Counted from the first letter of the stretch, positions 35,860 through 46,642 are shown. The stretch: 64,000 bases of DNA from Epiperipatus broadwayi (GCA_028023455.1 JAQFVV010000028.1:941501-1005500); one strand, 5' to 3'. Notes: generated by a model not told the origin, from the sequence alone. Program-made: numbers and translations.

Positions 35860-36348
35860 CATTTTTTAACAATTTTTATTAATCATTCATTTAACTAAAG
35901 ATTACCCAAATAATGAATAATATCTCTGAAGTGTGATTTTCACTACACCACTCTTGTGCAAGGTAGGAATTAGTTTCTATCTGCTTTTAACATCTTGTGA
36001 AAAGTATGTAATCATAAAATATGACAAAATACATGTGAAATAAATGTATGATCACCAAGATACAAATTTCGTGCTGAAACAGCACTCATCAGTTGGCCCA
36101 GACCACAATATTTTATATAAAGCTTTATTATTATTCAGTATACATAATAAATTACTACAGTTTAATAGGTAAGCATCAAATTTGCTGCATTTACAATTTT
36201 AACACAAAACACATAATGGAAATATATTAATAATTTTTAGTAGTCATTTATTAAACTAGAGATTTTCTAATAATGAATAATATTTCTGTAGTGTAATTTT
36301 CACTACACCACTCTCATACAAGATAGGAACTGGTTTCTATCCCCTTTG
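35860..36348 (-). mobile_element. Hammerhead repeat, family A, head-to-tail dimer
   Basis: The landmark gtaattttcactacaccac (gtgattttcactacaccac in the first copy) occurs at about 35931 and again exactly 360 bp later, in the same orientation. Between them lies one complete unit with a well-preserved minus-strand hammerhead at 36042-36112. The second unit breaks off after ctggtttctatcc at about 36340. This is the clearest direct dimer in the window. No ORF. Confidence 0.78.
36042..36112 (-). ncRNA. Hammerhead ribozyme, family A, best copy
   Basis: On the minus strand: CUGAUGA (plus-strand 36086-36092), a perfect 6-bp Watson-Crick helix II GUGCUG, UUU, CAGCAC (36071-36085), and GAAA (36067-36070). 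A short helix III follows, closed by A15.1 and U16.1. C at 36059 occupies the cleavage position. UUGG (36055-36058) pairs with CCAA (36093-36096) to begin helix I, which continues after an internal loop with GAUC against GGUC. All catalytic nucleotides are present. Topology is type I with a very short helix III. Confidence 0.75.
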
Positions 36349-37925
36349 TTTATGATATTGATATGTTAAAGCATTATTTATGGGTTTATTAAAATGACTT
36401 CTAAAAAGTCTAATTTGTACAGGATTCTTATAACATACTCATATAATGATTGTTTTTTCAGAAATATATACTTTCAGCTTTATATATTTAATAACCAGTA
36501 TTTATTTACATATACATATTTTATTTCTCATATATGTTTTATATGAGATAATATTTTTTCTTGTTGATGTTATTCTAAATTTTATTTTAAATTAAAAATT
36601 AAATACTAATACAATTAATTCATTATTACTTAATCATTTCTTTTATAGATATTATCAAAAATGGAAATGAAAAAAATCCATTATGCTGTTTTTCATATAA
36701 ATTTATAAGATAATATAATACGTAGTCTATTTATAAAGTGCTGATCACATATGTAATATAAAACAGTAACAAACCTCCAGTCATGTACTTTCTGTAAATT
36801 TACACCACTTATGCTTTTTAAACTGATGTTCATGGGTGAATGCATGTAAATTCATAAAAAGTACATGACCAGAGGTTTATTATCTTTTTGTATTAGATAC
36901 ATATTCGGTGCTATATTGTTTATTACAGAAAAATTCACTAATTATTTCTAATCACATATGGCTAAAAATAAGATTCTATTTCTCTTCTGTTACAGAATGA
37001 ATAAGTTTATACAATTCATTTATTAACTTATAATTCAAGCACACAATAGGTTAAAGCCCTAATTTCAACATGTGAGCAAAAGTTGGTTTATATAACCATA
37101 AGCTCTAAGCATAAATGATCCACTTATGCTTTTTAAACTGTTTCTTAATTGTAAATACATCAAAGTTTGTAAAAAGTGCATGTCCAGAGGTTTAATACCT
37201 TCTTTACATTAAATATCAATATATAATAGTCTTTACACTATAGTTATAATTATCCAGAAAAGCCTTTTTCAGCATATAATATTATGCCCTTTTCAATGTT
37301 AAATTAATGCATATAGAGTGACATCTATTATTTTATAGTAGAAATAAAAATAATAATAAATAAATAAATAAAATATAAGAAATTCAAATTATTAGGAATT
37401 CAATCAAGATTAAAATTAATTAATTTTATAACATAAATATGTAGTATAGATAAAAACTTACTTTATATGACTTTATATATACTATTATATTAAATAATTT
37501 TTTATTTATTTTTAATTGGCCAGTTAGTAATTAAATTTATTAAATTTTATATATATTCATACAATTATCTGTTATTCACACATCACAGAGCATTCTATTT
37601 TATTAATGTTTTAATTTTAAAAAATAAAACTTTATTGTTTATTTATTTATTTATTTTTAATTTATTTATTTGATTTTATGTATTTTATTATTATTAATTA
37701 ATTTAATAAAATAAAAACAAACAAAAAAATTCTAAAGTAATAATGATATATATATAATTTTTTGTTTATATATATTGAGTAAACAATATTTTAATTTGTA
37801 ATAAAAGTTAAAAACTTATGTAATTATTTAATGAAAGACATCTATATATATTAAATAAAATTGTTTGCAAGTGTTATATTTGCCAACAAAATGTCATATG
37901 ATCTTAACTCACATGTTACTATCCA
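36349..37925. other. AT-rich DNA with small hairpins, no gene seen
   Basis: At 36773-36880, aacctccagtcatgtac is mirrored by gtacatgaccagaggttt; a related half (gtgcatgtccagaggttta) lies at 37176-37194. 37350-37760 is extremely AT-rich with TTTA and AATA steps. No coding region. Confidence 0.5.
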
Positions 37926-37931
37926 TTAGCA

Positions 37932-38521
37932 ATTTTCTATTTACATTACCTTTTGTCTAGGAATATTTGGATAGGACAACACTGGGTGAGATTTTCTATT
38001 CACATTATCTTTTGTCTAGGAATATTTGGGTAGGGCAACAATGGGTGAGATTTTCTATTCACATTACCTTTTGTCTAGAAATATTTGGGTAGGACAACAC
38101 TGGGTGAGATTTTCTATTCACATTATTATTTGTCTAGGAATATTTGGATAGGACAACACTGGGTGAGATTTTCTATTCACATTACCTTTTGTCTAGGAAT
38201 ATTTGGGTAGGACAACACTGGGTGAGATTTTCTATTCACATTACCTTTTGTCTAGAAATATTTGGGTATGACAACACTGGGTGAGATTTTCTATTCACAT
38301 TATTTTTTGTCTAGGAATATTTGGATAGGACAACACTGGGTGAGATTTTCTATTCACATTACCTTTTGTCTAGGAATATTTGGGCAGGACAACACTGGGT
38401 GAGATTTTCTATTCACATTACCTTTTGTCTAGGAATATTTGGGTAGGACAACACTGGCTGAGATTTTCTATTCACATTATCTTTTGTCTAGGAATATTTG
38501 GATAGGACAACCCTGGGTGAG
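37932..38521. repeat. 59-bp minisatellite, 10 copies, three-unit higher-order pattern
   Basis: Ten head-to-tail 59-bp units, each starting attttctatt and containing tttgtctagg, aatatttgg and acaacactgggtgag. Units 1, 4, 7 and 10 share ggatagg where the others have gggtagg or gggcagg. Units 3 and 6 share ctagaaat. The phase therefore repeats every 3 units (177 bp), which points to amplification of trimers. The right edge merges into a dispersed repeat also seen near 57920-57990, so the array grew inside a transposon copy. Confidence 0.95.
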
Positions 38522-39174
38522 ATTTATTAAGCACTATCATCCAGCTTCTAATGATTATTAAAGCTTACACTAGAGGGTATAAAAGTAATGAACATAAAAG
38601 AATTTGCTAGTGAAGTGTAACATTATGTGATTGCAGTCATTTGAGCAATATAATCTAAAACAAATGGTAATGGTTATTTACTAATCATTTTATTAAATTA
38701 TTTAATTTTCATTCCAAATATAAACTTAAATTCCAGCCTCAATAATATGCATTTAACACTTCCCATTGGTTCCTGCTCATGTTAGATTATAATACTTCTA
38801 AAATTGCTACTTTCTTAAAATTTATGAATAAAGATGTAAACAAGAGGTAAATGAACCTCCAAAATGCAATTATAGAAGAATTAGATTTTATCAGTTGGTT
38901 CAAGTTCTTGTTACAGGTATGGGACCTAATCCACATGATCAAGGCTAATTGTCACAGCAATGCATCTTGGGAATTATCTGCTTTTTACATATATTTTTAT
39001 ACATAAGTTTTAAGAGTATATTGAATTTAAAAGTTTTATTATATACTGTATATTTATAATTGAAACACAAAATTATGTCAATAGGCAATAATACTTACAT
39101 GCATACTTTTTTTATTAAAAAAACAAACATCAAACATAGTATAAACTTTATGTATAGCCTAAAGCTAAACTAGT
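38522..39174. other. Dispersed-repeat tail, then AT-rich DNA
   Basis: 38522-38600 (attaagcactatcatccagc, cttacactagagggtat) resembles 57930-57985 and 31195-31260. The rest shows nothing recognisable. Confidence 0.5.
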
Positions 39175-39625
39175 CAATAAATAATCAAAATTATCTCAAA
39201 TTCAGAACTGAACCAGACTAATCAAGAAATTAAACTCTAAAACACTACCAATAGTTTCACTGCTACAAGCAGACTTCTCAAATGTAAAAAACTACAAAAT
39301 AACAACATATTTAAACTAAACATTATCCACAATTCCACTCACTTTCCATACACCTTAATATTAAAAGAACTTTGAGAGAAATGAAATTAAAAGATGAATT
39401 AAAGAATCTTTATTATTAAAAATTTATGATTCTGAAGAAGGTAATTTATTTAAAAGTTATTTTAATATTAAGGATGGGAAGTAAGTGGAATTGTAGGTAA
39501 TGTTTAGTTTAAATATGTTATTTTGTAGTTCTTTACACTTGAGAAATCTGCTTGTAGCAGTAAAACCATTGGTACTGTTTTAAAGTTTATTGGTTCAGAT
39601 CTGAATTTGGGGTAATTTTGATATA
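39175..39625. repeat. Long inverted repeat (~170-bp arms)
   Basis: The left arm (about 39178-39365) is mirrored on the right (about 39455-39625). Examples are agtttcactgctacaagcag against ctgcttgtagcagtaaaac, and atttaaactaaacatta against taatgtttagtttaaat. The centre holds ttctgaagaag at 39431, the hammerhead-like start motif also seen at 1003 and 29455, with a weak hairpin after it. Confidence 0.85.
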
Positions 39626-39839
39626 TATATACACTGTGTAATATATTTTAAATAAACTAAAATTTTAAAAATATAATTTAAATATATTTATAGGAATTTC
39701 TATATATCCACTACCAATTATTTCTGAGTCTTTTTCATTGAAACCTGAAGCTATGTATTTTAGAAAAATTTATATAATACTTAAAAATAACTGGAATTGT
39801 TTCTGTGTTATATAAGACATGTGACATCTGACTTTTTCT

Positions 39840-40800
39840 TATTACAACTGTTGTAGTACATGAATCTGCAGCTAGGTACCTCTTTCTGGAACCATTCTGC
39901 ATCAATCTGCCAAAATTGTAGTACCATAAAGGACATTTTTTTGTAAAATGTGTTTCACATATTTGTCAATTTTTGTAATGGTAGAAAAGTTGAAATGATG
40001 TGAAATTTTGTATTCTTTTAGGGAAAATGGCAGGGAAAATAGTTGTAATGCTTGAAACAGCTTACAAGCAAGTTACTCAGGGAAAAATACAAGTTTATGA
40101 ATGATATAATAGAAGTGTTAAATTCATGATGTAAAAGCATGAATGCATGAAGTCCAGTGTCAAGATGATGTGGATTTTTTTTGGATTCAAACAGGATTGT
40201 TCACTCAGAATTCATTCATAATGATCAGGCTTTTAAAACCTACAAGTCTCTCGATTTGTGGTCGAGAGGTCAGCGATGGCTGCTTTACAAGCAGTTGTCC
40301 CGGGTTGGCAGGTTTGCTTCCCAGCTGATGCTATGACACATGAGGGGAAAAAAGTTCTGAAACTGATGCATGGTATGGTAAAACTTAACCATCCCATTTT
40401 GTGGCAAAATGAAAAGTACATGCTTTATCATGACAGTACACTAGCATGCAATGCCTTGAGTGTGACCAGTTTTTAATTAAATTCAGCAGTGACCTAGTCA
40501 TATTTGCTCAATGTCATTCCATGTGACTTATTTTTATTTTGTTGAATGGAAAAAGTCTCTTTTTTTTTAGAAGTGGCATTGAAAAAAATATGGGAGGCAT
40601 CAAAAGGCATCACCGCACAAGTGGTTACAGTCTACTTCGCAAAGTGAAAAAGACATTTACACTGGTACAATGCATTAAATAGACTATATATTGAAAGGAT
40701 TCAATTTGTAGCACCTAAAAATAAATACACAATTTTTTATTACAAAATTCCAATTATTTTTAGTACCCCCCTCCACATATATTGGTATATATAAATTAAA
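39840..40800 (+). pseudogene. Decayed mariner transposon, interrupted by a SINE
   Basis: Aligns with the mariner at 42760-44062 along most of its length (tatttgtcaattttt, aaatggcagg, acaagcaa, tcataatgatcagg, tagcacctaaaaataaat). Plus-strand frames give transposase landmarks: FIHNDQ-like, then after the SINE LMHGMVKLNHPILWQNEKY, and YHDSTLACNALSV where mariners have HHDNAPAH. The second catalytic Asp (HD) is therefore still visible. The 3' end at about 40760-40795 matches the inverted terminal region of the other copy. Many stops; dead. Confidence 0.7.
40249..40347 (+). mobile_element. tRNA-derived SINE (octopus type), copy 5, inside mariner
   Basis: ttgtggtcgagaggtcagcg at 40255, tttacaagcagttgtcccgg, then agctgatgctatgacacatg ending in aaaaa at about 40350. 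It interrupts the transposase frame of the mariner, so it inserted later. The 5' seven or so bases are diverged. Confidence 0.8.
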
Positions 40801-40879
40801 TATTAACTCTGTACTAGTAATAAAAATAAAATTGAAAATTATATATCATTAAAATACGATGTAATATTCAAATTTACAC
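40801..40879. other. AT-rich spacer
   Basis: Short AT-rich stretch between the mariner and the next element; nothing recognised. Confidence 0.4.
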
Positions 40880-40974
40880 AGAGATAAAACTCTTCCTACA
40901 GTAGCACTACCAGTGCAAACCAGAGTAACCAATGAATGCAAGAAGGTTTGTGCATAAAATCACTATCTAGTGCC

Positions 40975-41046
40975 TACTCATCCAACATCCCCAGACTAGT
41001 TTCTAGCTTGTGGCTTTCATCAGTGAGAAACCTTGGATCTCAGAGT
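40975..41046 (-). ncRNA. Hammerhead ribozyme, family C, left copy
   Basis: Minus strand: CUGAUGA (41017-41023), a short helix II AGC, CACAA, GCU flanked by an A-A mismatch, and GAAA (41000-41003). A self-complementary ACUAGU follows as helix III (40995-41000), then C at the cleavage position (40994). Helix I is strong: UUCUCA before the core pairs with UGGGGA after the site, then AUCCAA pairs with UUGGAU. The self-complementary helix III without loop suggests cleavage as a dimer, as reported for small PLE hammerheads. Weak helix II is the main doubt. Confidence 0.62.
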
Positions 41047-41127
41047 ACTGCACCTCGATCTTAGAATGTAATGTAACCCTCCAGCAGCCACTTTTTACCT
41101 TTTTAGCTAACTATAAAATAGTGCTGT

Positions 41128-41196
41128 CAGATCCAAAACTTCTCACTGATGAAAGCCACAAGCAAGAAACTAGTTTGGGAATATTGGATGAATAGG
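41128..41196 (+). ncRNA. Hammerhead ribozyme, family C, right copy
   Basis: CUGAUGA at 41146-41152, GAAA at 41166-41169, ACUAGU as helix III (41169-41174), U at the cleavage position. Helix I is present: UCUCA pairs with UGGGA, and AUCCAA at 41131 with UUGGAU at 41184. Helix II is down to two or three pairs (AGC, CACA, AGCA). Same architecture as the left copy, slightly more decayed. Confidence 0.55.
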
Positions 41197-41290
41197 CACT
41201 AGATAGGGATTTTATGCACAAACCTTCTTGCATCCATTGATTATTCTGGCTTGCACTGAGTGATACTACTGTATGGAAAGTTTTTCCTTT

Positions 41291-41645
41291 GTGTAACCAG
41301 CTTGTGTAAGCTAAAGAATGGTGATCATGTGAAGTTATAATATTCAAATTTATTTTCCAAGTTATAGAACATATGTAATTAAAGAGAAATAATTTTTACA
41401 TTTAATACATGCACTGTACTAATCTTATAATAGCTTAACAATGTTAAGTATTGAGAATACTCTCAAACTCAACACAAGAAATCTCAAACCCAAACACAAG
41501 ACAGAGACTTTTGAAAAGATAAGAGTGGCCATTTTATCTTTGTACTTAAATTCTAATTAACTGGAAATCCTTTATATTTCATTAACATACTAGTAACATA
41601 TAAAATTCTATCATGATTTCACCTATTGCATAAATAAACCTTTTA
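41291..41645. other. AT-rich DNA
   Basis: tgtactaatcttataatagc near 41412 matches the loop of the hairpin at 16248-16380, so part of that family is here. No gene. Confidence 0.4.
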
Positions 41646-41649
41646 ACAC

Positions 41650-41910
41650 ATTTGCATACAATAGATTAGCAATTCCCATAATTCATTTTAATTCCATCTA
41701 TTTTAATATCAAAGGAAGTTTTTATAAGATATTAATAGCCTCAGAATCAAAAAGACTCATTATCAAAGTTTCTTTAATTAAAGAAAAGTTAAAGGCACTC
41801 TGCTAATTATCTTTTTGATTCTGAGGCCATCAAGTTTATAAAAACTTTCTATACGTAGTATTTAAAATGAATTATGGAAATGGTTAATCTGTTGTGTATA
41901 GATTTGTTAT
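41650..41910. repeat. Foldback hairpin (~100-bp arms)
   Basis: Left arm about 41655-41757 (gattagcaattcccataatt, catttt, gcctcagaatcaaaaaga) is mirrored at 41806-41905 (tctttttgattctgaggc, aattatggaaatggttaatc). Confidence 0.85.
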
Positions 41911-41989
41911 TTTTATAGTTGCTTTTCATACGAGAAAGTCTATTTGTGCAAAGCTACGGTTATGAAAGAATTTTCATATAAGTTTTTTT

Positions 41990-42098
41990 ATTTTTTCTCA
42001 TGTGTCATAGCATCAGCCGGGAAGGGAACCCACTAACCCGGGACAACTGCTTGTAAAGCAGCCATCGCTGACCTCTCGACCACCAATGCTTGACTAAG
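41990..42098 (-). mobile_element. tRNA-derived SINE (octopus type), copy 6
   Basis: The reverse complement gives gtcaagcattggtggtcgag, aggtcagcgatggctgcttt, acaagcagttgtcccgg, then gctgatgctatgacacatga and an A-rich tail. Same subfamily as 21333 and 40249. taagtttt flanks both sides (about 41975 and 42094), a plausible short target duplication. Confidence 0.85.
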
Positions 42099-42755
42099 TT
42101 TTGCTAGTATCTTAATCTTATATGACTTTTAATTTTATTGCTATATGTGTATAAAATGTTTCAGTAAATTTTAATATATGTGTAAATAAGTTGGTTGAAA
42201 TGTTTTTAACATTGGTTCAAGAAAAGGTTTACTATGTATATTTATTTTTAATAAATATTATTTAAATTAAAAGAAATACCTGTAATGTTGACCTAGGATT
42301 CATATAAAATGAAATAAAATTTGGAGAATTTTTCTATGTTCTAAAGAAGGAACAAAATGACACCTGACTCCATCATATGACTGTAGTTTATATAACGGTG
42401 TTAGCAGCTTAATTTTTTACCATCTCTAAGTGGCATAGAGAGGGAGAAAATTATGGTTCTAAAGAAGTCAATGAGTTTTTTTTTGATGATCAACCCATAA
42501 ACAATCCAATTATTTATCCAATCGCAACCAGTCACTAATATGTACCTATTTTTATGTAACCAAAGAATAAAAGAAAAATAAAAAATGCCAAACTAAACTT
42601 TCATCATTGGCAAAACTGCAAATTGACAAGTAATTCCTCTTGGAGGGGGGGGGGTGATTCTAAAAAACATCTTTACCTTTAATAAGCTATTTAAAAGCAG
42701 TTCACTTTTTATAATTTGTAAGTATATATATATACTTATTAATTGTTAAAAAAAT
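42099..42755. other. AT-rich DNA, no gene seen
   Basis: A run of 10 G at about 42643-42652 and a TA patch at 42723-42735. No coding region. Confidence 0.4.
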
Positions 42756-42759
42756 GCAT

Positions 42760-44062
42760 ATATGAGAGGGGACCCCAGAAAGACCAGAATTGTTTTCTGG
42801 AGAGCAAGTACATTATATATACTTCTACCACTATATATCTCTTGTGGGACCACCTGCATTATTTTGCTGACTTGTCTTTGAGTGAAGACATAGTGCCATG
42901 CAGTAAATGTTTTAATGTCTCACTTATTTGTCAATTTTTATAATGGCTGAAAATTTGGAATAACATGAAATTCTGTTGTCTGTTAAGAAAAATGGCAGGA
43001 GAAACAGGGGTAATCCTTAAAAAAGCATACAAGCAAATTGATTTCAGAAAAAGACTAAGTTTATAAGTGGTGTAATAGAAGTATAAAATTCAGCATATTC
43101 CAAAAAAGCATAATGACTAGAAGACCAATAACAAGACAAAGATTTTTATTTTTATTTTGATGCAAATGACGTTCATTCTGAATTTATTCATGATGATCAG
43201 GTATTTTGCCAACAAGTTTGGAAAGTGTCTGCATGATGTGATAAATGAAAATGCCCTGATTTGTGGCAAATTTGGGAGTACAAGCATCACCATAACATAC
43301 CAGCACACAAATCCTCAAGGGCAAAACAATTTTTAGTTAAAAATAGAATGATCCAGCTTATCTAATCATATTCTCCTAATCTTACTCTGTGTAAATTCTT
43401 TTTATTCTCTGAGTGAATAAAAAAATGACTAAAAAAAAACGTTTTGCATACTAGGATGCGATGAAGAAAAAAAGACAGGTGTTAAAAGATGTTACTTTGC
43501 AAGAGTTTCAGGATTACTTAGTTAAAAGTAGAAACACATTTAGACTAGTAAATTGCTAATAATTGAAAGTTTGACAGTCTTTCACATGCACAATTGTCTC
43601 TCAGACAGCCAATCAGATTTTAAACAGCTGTCTTAAGAATGATCAGGCTTCGACACATGACAGAGATTTTGATAAGAAAAGGATGACACCAACCTTTTCT
43701 CAACTTAACTTTTTATATATATAACCCAGTCTTAAGCATCTTGGCCTGAAAGCTTGAATATATAAACATATACACTTATCATTCATTGTGTTATTAATTT
43801 AAGATATTACAGCGCAAAAACTCAGATTTACTACACCACAATTTTCTAGATGTTAATATAATTTATCAGCAACATATGTAAATAATATTTGTCTAAATTG
43901 CATGTTGTTAATAAATTGAAAATAATTGAAAGTTTGCTAGTCTTTCACATGAGCAGGATAGTACTTTGAAGGAGATTCAACTTGTAGCACCTAAAAATAA
44001 ATAGACATTTTTAATTACAAAATTTTGGTTTTTTATTGGGTCCCCCATCATATATATTATAA
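42760..44062 (+). pseudogene. Decayed mariner transposon, second copy
   Basis: Terminal inverted repeats are visible: atatatgagaggggacccc near 42760 against ggtcccccatcatatatat near 44040-44060. The plus strand gives transposase scraps: VHSEFIHDDQ (43171-43200), a QVWK piece, CPDLWQ (43253-43270), KHHHNIPAHKSSRAKQF near 43285-43330 where mariners have HHDNAPAH, and a C-terminal tail near 43965-44000. The catalytic Asp of HHDN is changed to Asn. Insertion at about 43589-43912. Non-functional. Confidence 0.72.
43589..43912. other. Insertion inside mariner copy 2
   Basis: aataattgaaagttt plus gtctttcacatg occurs at about 43556-43588 and again at 43921-43951. The roughly 330-bp segment between them is absent from the mariner at 40 kb. 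It may be a small insertion with a long (about 30-bp) duplication of the target or a recombination product. The insert has no recognised family. Confidence 0.5.
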
Positions 44063-45095
44063 AAACAGCAATCAAAGTAAATGAAATATATTTATAAAAT
44101 ATAATCACATGAGCATAATATTTAAAAAAATCATAAAGATTTGATTTCATAATTATTGTAATTAAGTATGCAAATTTATCTATCTTTATTGTTAAAAGGA
44201 GGTTGCCTTGGCAACAGTTTGAGATTGTTATTGATATTGGGATTGTCTAAGTGTTGACTGGATTTTGATGATATATATATATATATAATACAAATAAAAT
44301 GTCCGTTAATTAAAAAACTATTTTAATAATAATAAAACTATTAAAGATAATAAATAACTATTATATACAGTTTTTCGATCAGCAGAAATATTTTCAGTTA
44401 ATTCCTTAACCCTCCTTAACTGCTGTTAAATTCAAAAAACAAAATGGAAGCAAACGTCATCAACTCTAATCCCATGAATCCTGAATTTTAACGTTAGCAG
44501 CTTGTCTATTATATCCATTTTATTTCTATTTATTAAAATTGCTTCCTTAATTATTTTTTTTATTATGGTTTCTCTCTTCATGAAGAATCTTAACACTTTC
44601 AATATCAAACTTAAATATATATTTACATGTCCTATCATGATGCAAGAAAACTGAAGCAGTCATTAAATCATTATTATTTTTACTTTTCACTTGTAAAACA
44701 ATTCATGCTCCTTTAATTTTTTTCAATACTGCACCTCGATTCACCCATACATGACAATATACATCCACAAAAATTTAATAAACAACATTACTTTTCTGCT
44801 TAACAAGTATCATATTTTTTGAATTATTCACTTCCATTTTGTTTTTTTGAATTTAATGGCTGTTGAGGTAGATTGAAAGACTGTATACCATAGTGTTATA
44901 TATATATATATATATATATATATAAGATTATACACTCTAAAATGATTATTAAAAAAAACAAGATATTTGATAATAGTTGTATTTTAGTTATTTTTGCTAC
45001 ATTATTGGGGAATCAGATTAAATAAAATTAAATTAACACTCATCAAAAAACTTTTATGTGACCCTAGTTTACATAATCCTTTTTGGGAGCAAATT
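44063..45095. other. AT-rich DNA, no gene seen
   Basis: TA microsatellite patches at 44270-44286 and 44899-44923. The ORF at 44432-44638 is AT-driven. Confidence 0.45.
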
Positions 45096-45099
45096 GACC

Positions 45100-45290
45100 C
45101 ATTCCCCCCTTTTTTCCCCCCCCCCTCTATCCCCCCCCCCCTCCCCTCCCCCCCCTCCCCCCCACATTTTTTTCCCCACCCCCCTTTATAAACCCCCCCC
45201 TCTTCTCCCCCAACCCAACCAAAAAACCCAAAATTCCCTTTTTTAAAAACCCTCTTTTAAAATTTTTTTTTCCCCAACTTAATTATATTA
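45100..45290. repeat. C/T homopolymer-rich low-complexity stretch
   Basis: An abrupt change to long C, T and A homopolymers (many C runs of 7-11) unlike all flanking sequence. Looks like low-quality or collapsed sequence rather than a biological repeat. Proline-rich ORFs across it are meaningless. Confidence 0.8.
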
Positions 45291-46450
45291 CCCTTTCTGT
45301 TTATTTTCTACAGTGCTGCCATCTATTGCATATACCTGACCAAGTATTTATTGATTACTCATGCTTAAAATATATGAAAAGTAACAACAACTTAGAAAAT
45401 TCACATGCTAAAAAACAAACACGATTTAAATAAATTGTATTGAAGAAATTAGATCCCTGTTGATATCCATTAAATTAAACAATTGTATTTATGCATTAAA
45501 GTAAATGACAAAAAAAATAATTAGTTTTCTCCTCAGGAGATCATGTCATATTTGAGCATCTGATAAAAATTAGTTTTCATCCAGATACTTTTAGCTCTTG
45601 ATTCAATAAGTGTACCACTGCACCAATCTTCACATGACAAAAAAAATGATCTAAAATCTATTTGTTTATTTTCACACTGGTTTGAATGCAGGTAATATTC
45701 AAAAAATATATTTAATGAATATTGAAAAGATATTTATATTTTGTGAGCTAATTAATTAAAAGATTTATAGTTGTTTTCATTAACCCTTTCAAATTCTAAC
45801 ATTTTCTATTGTTACACTTGTGGAAGTCTTTGAAAATGGGCAATCTTTTCTTTCTGTATAAAATCTTTATTTTATACTAAAACTTTATTTCTTTTTAAAA
45901 AATATTTAAAAAAATTATATTTGAATATTATAAATGCTTAAAAACTGATTTGTAAATAAGAAGAAAGGAAGTAAACATCACCAACGATGTTAGAATAAAC
46001 AGTCCTTCAGAAAATGAACTAATCCTTTTTTATTTTAAATAAGAATGAACAAATGTGAATTGGTGATAAATATATCAAATTCTACTTTAAACCCTGATAT
46101 TTGATTTATAATTTATTAAAATATTTGAAAAAATTCCAAAGTCACTTTTGGAAGATGATGATGATATTACTCAATGAGTGTCACATAAAGTGTGGTCAAA
46201 AAAGGAGTATCCCTAAAAAAAAGCTTTCCTTCAAGGATAATAATGTAAATACCATTGATATTTGCCAAATGTCTATAAGACTGACATCTTCAATTTTTTT
46301 TCCAATTAATAAGTCAATAAAAGCAGTGCAGCAGAAATTACGATATTAAAAAACATCGTACATGATTCTAAGTTACAATAATGGCAAAACAGGGTTCGAA
46401 AGCAGAGGAACTGTTTTTCTGAGAGAAACTTCCAACAATTCTCAGTATAA
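45291..46450. other. AT-rich DNA, no gene seen
   Basis: No recognised coding region; the ORF at 46101-46349 is not convincing. Confidence 0.4.
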
Positions 46451-46454
46451 AAAC

Positions 46455-46642
46455 AGGAAAAAACTCACTATACGTATTGCCACACACAGCAAGGAGCCTT
46501 GGATCTGAGAGCACTGCACCTAGATCTTAGAATCTAATGCAACCTCCAGCAACCACCTTTTATCTCCACTTAACTACAAAACTACACAAGCCTTCTGGCA
46601 TGTGTGTAGCAATACGTATAGTGAGTTTTGCCTGTTTTAATA
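46455..46642. repeat. Hairpin related to hammerhead family C
   Basis: Left actcactatacgtattgcca is mirrored by agcaatacgtatagtgagtt. The interior ttggatctgagagcactgc, cctagatcttagaat is shared with 41033-41075. No CUGAUGA core is seen. Confidence 0.65.

Larger units (their letters stand above)
40880..41290. mobile_element. Inverted pair of hammerhead family C elements
   Basis: The left copy (40880-41050) is read on the minus strand and the right copy (41110-41290) on the plus strand. Shared arms include gcaagaaggtttgtgcataaa, ctactcatccaacat and their inverses. Each copy has its own hammerhead core. Related fragments: 10300-10375, 46455-46640 (ttggatctgagagcactgc is shared with 41033-41052) and 57840-57990. 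Confidence 0.75.

Noticed and set aside
37932-38521. CRISPR-like array
   Set aside because: Units are contiguous 59-bp repeats without unique spacers, in a eukaryotic setting; it is a minisatellite.
40143-40476. Overlapping ORFs of 61-72 codons
   Set aside because: Fusions of mariner transposase scraps with translated SINE sequence; not independent genes.
44994-45246. Proline-rich ORFs
   Set aside because: Generated by C homopolymers in a probable low-quality stretch.
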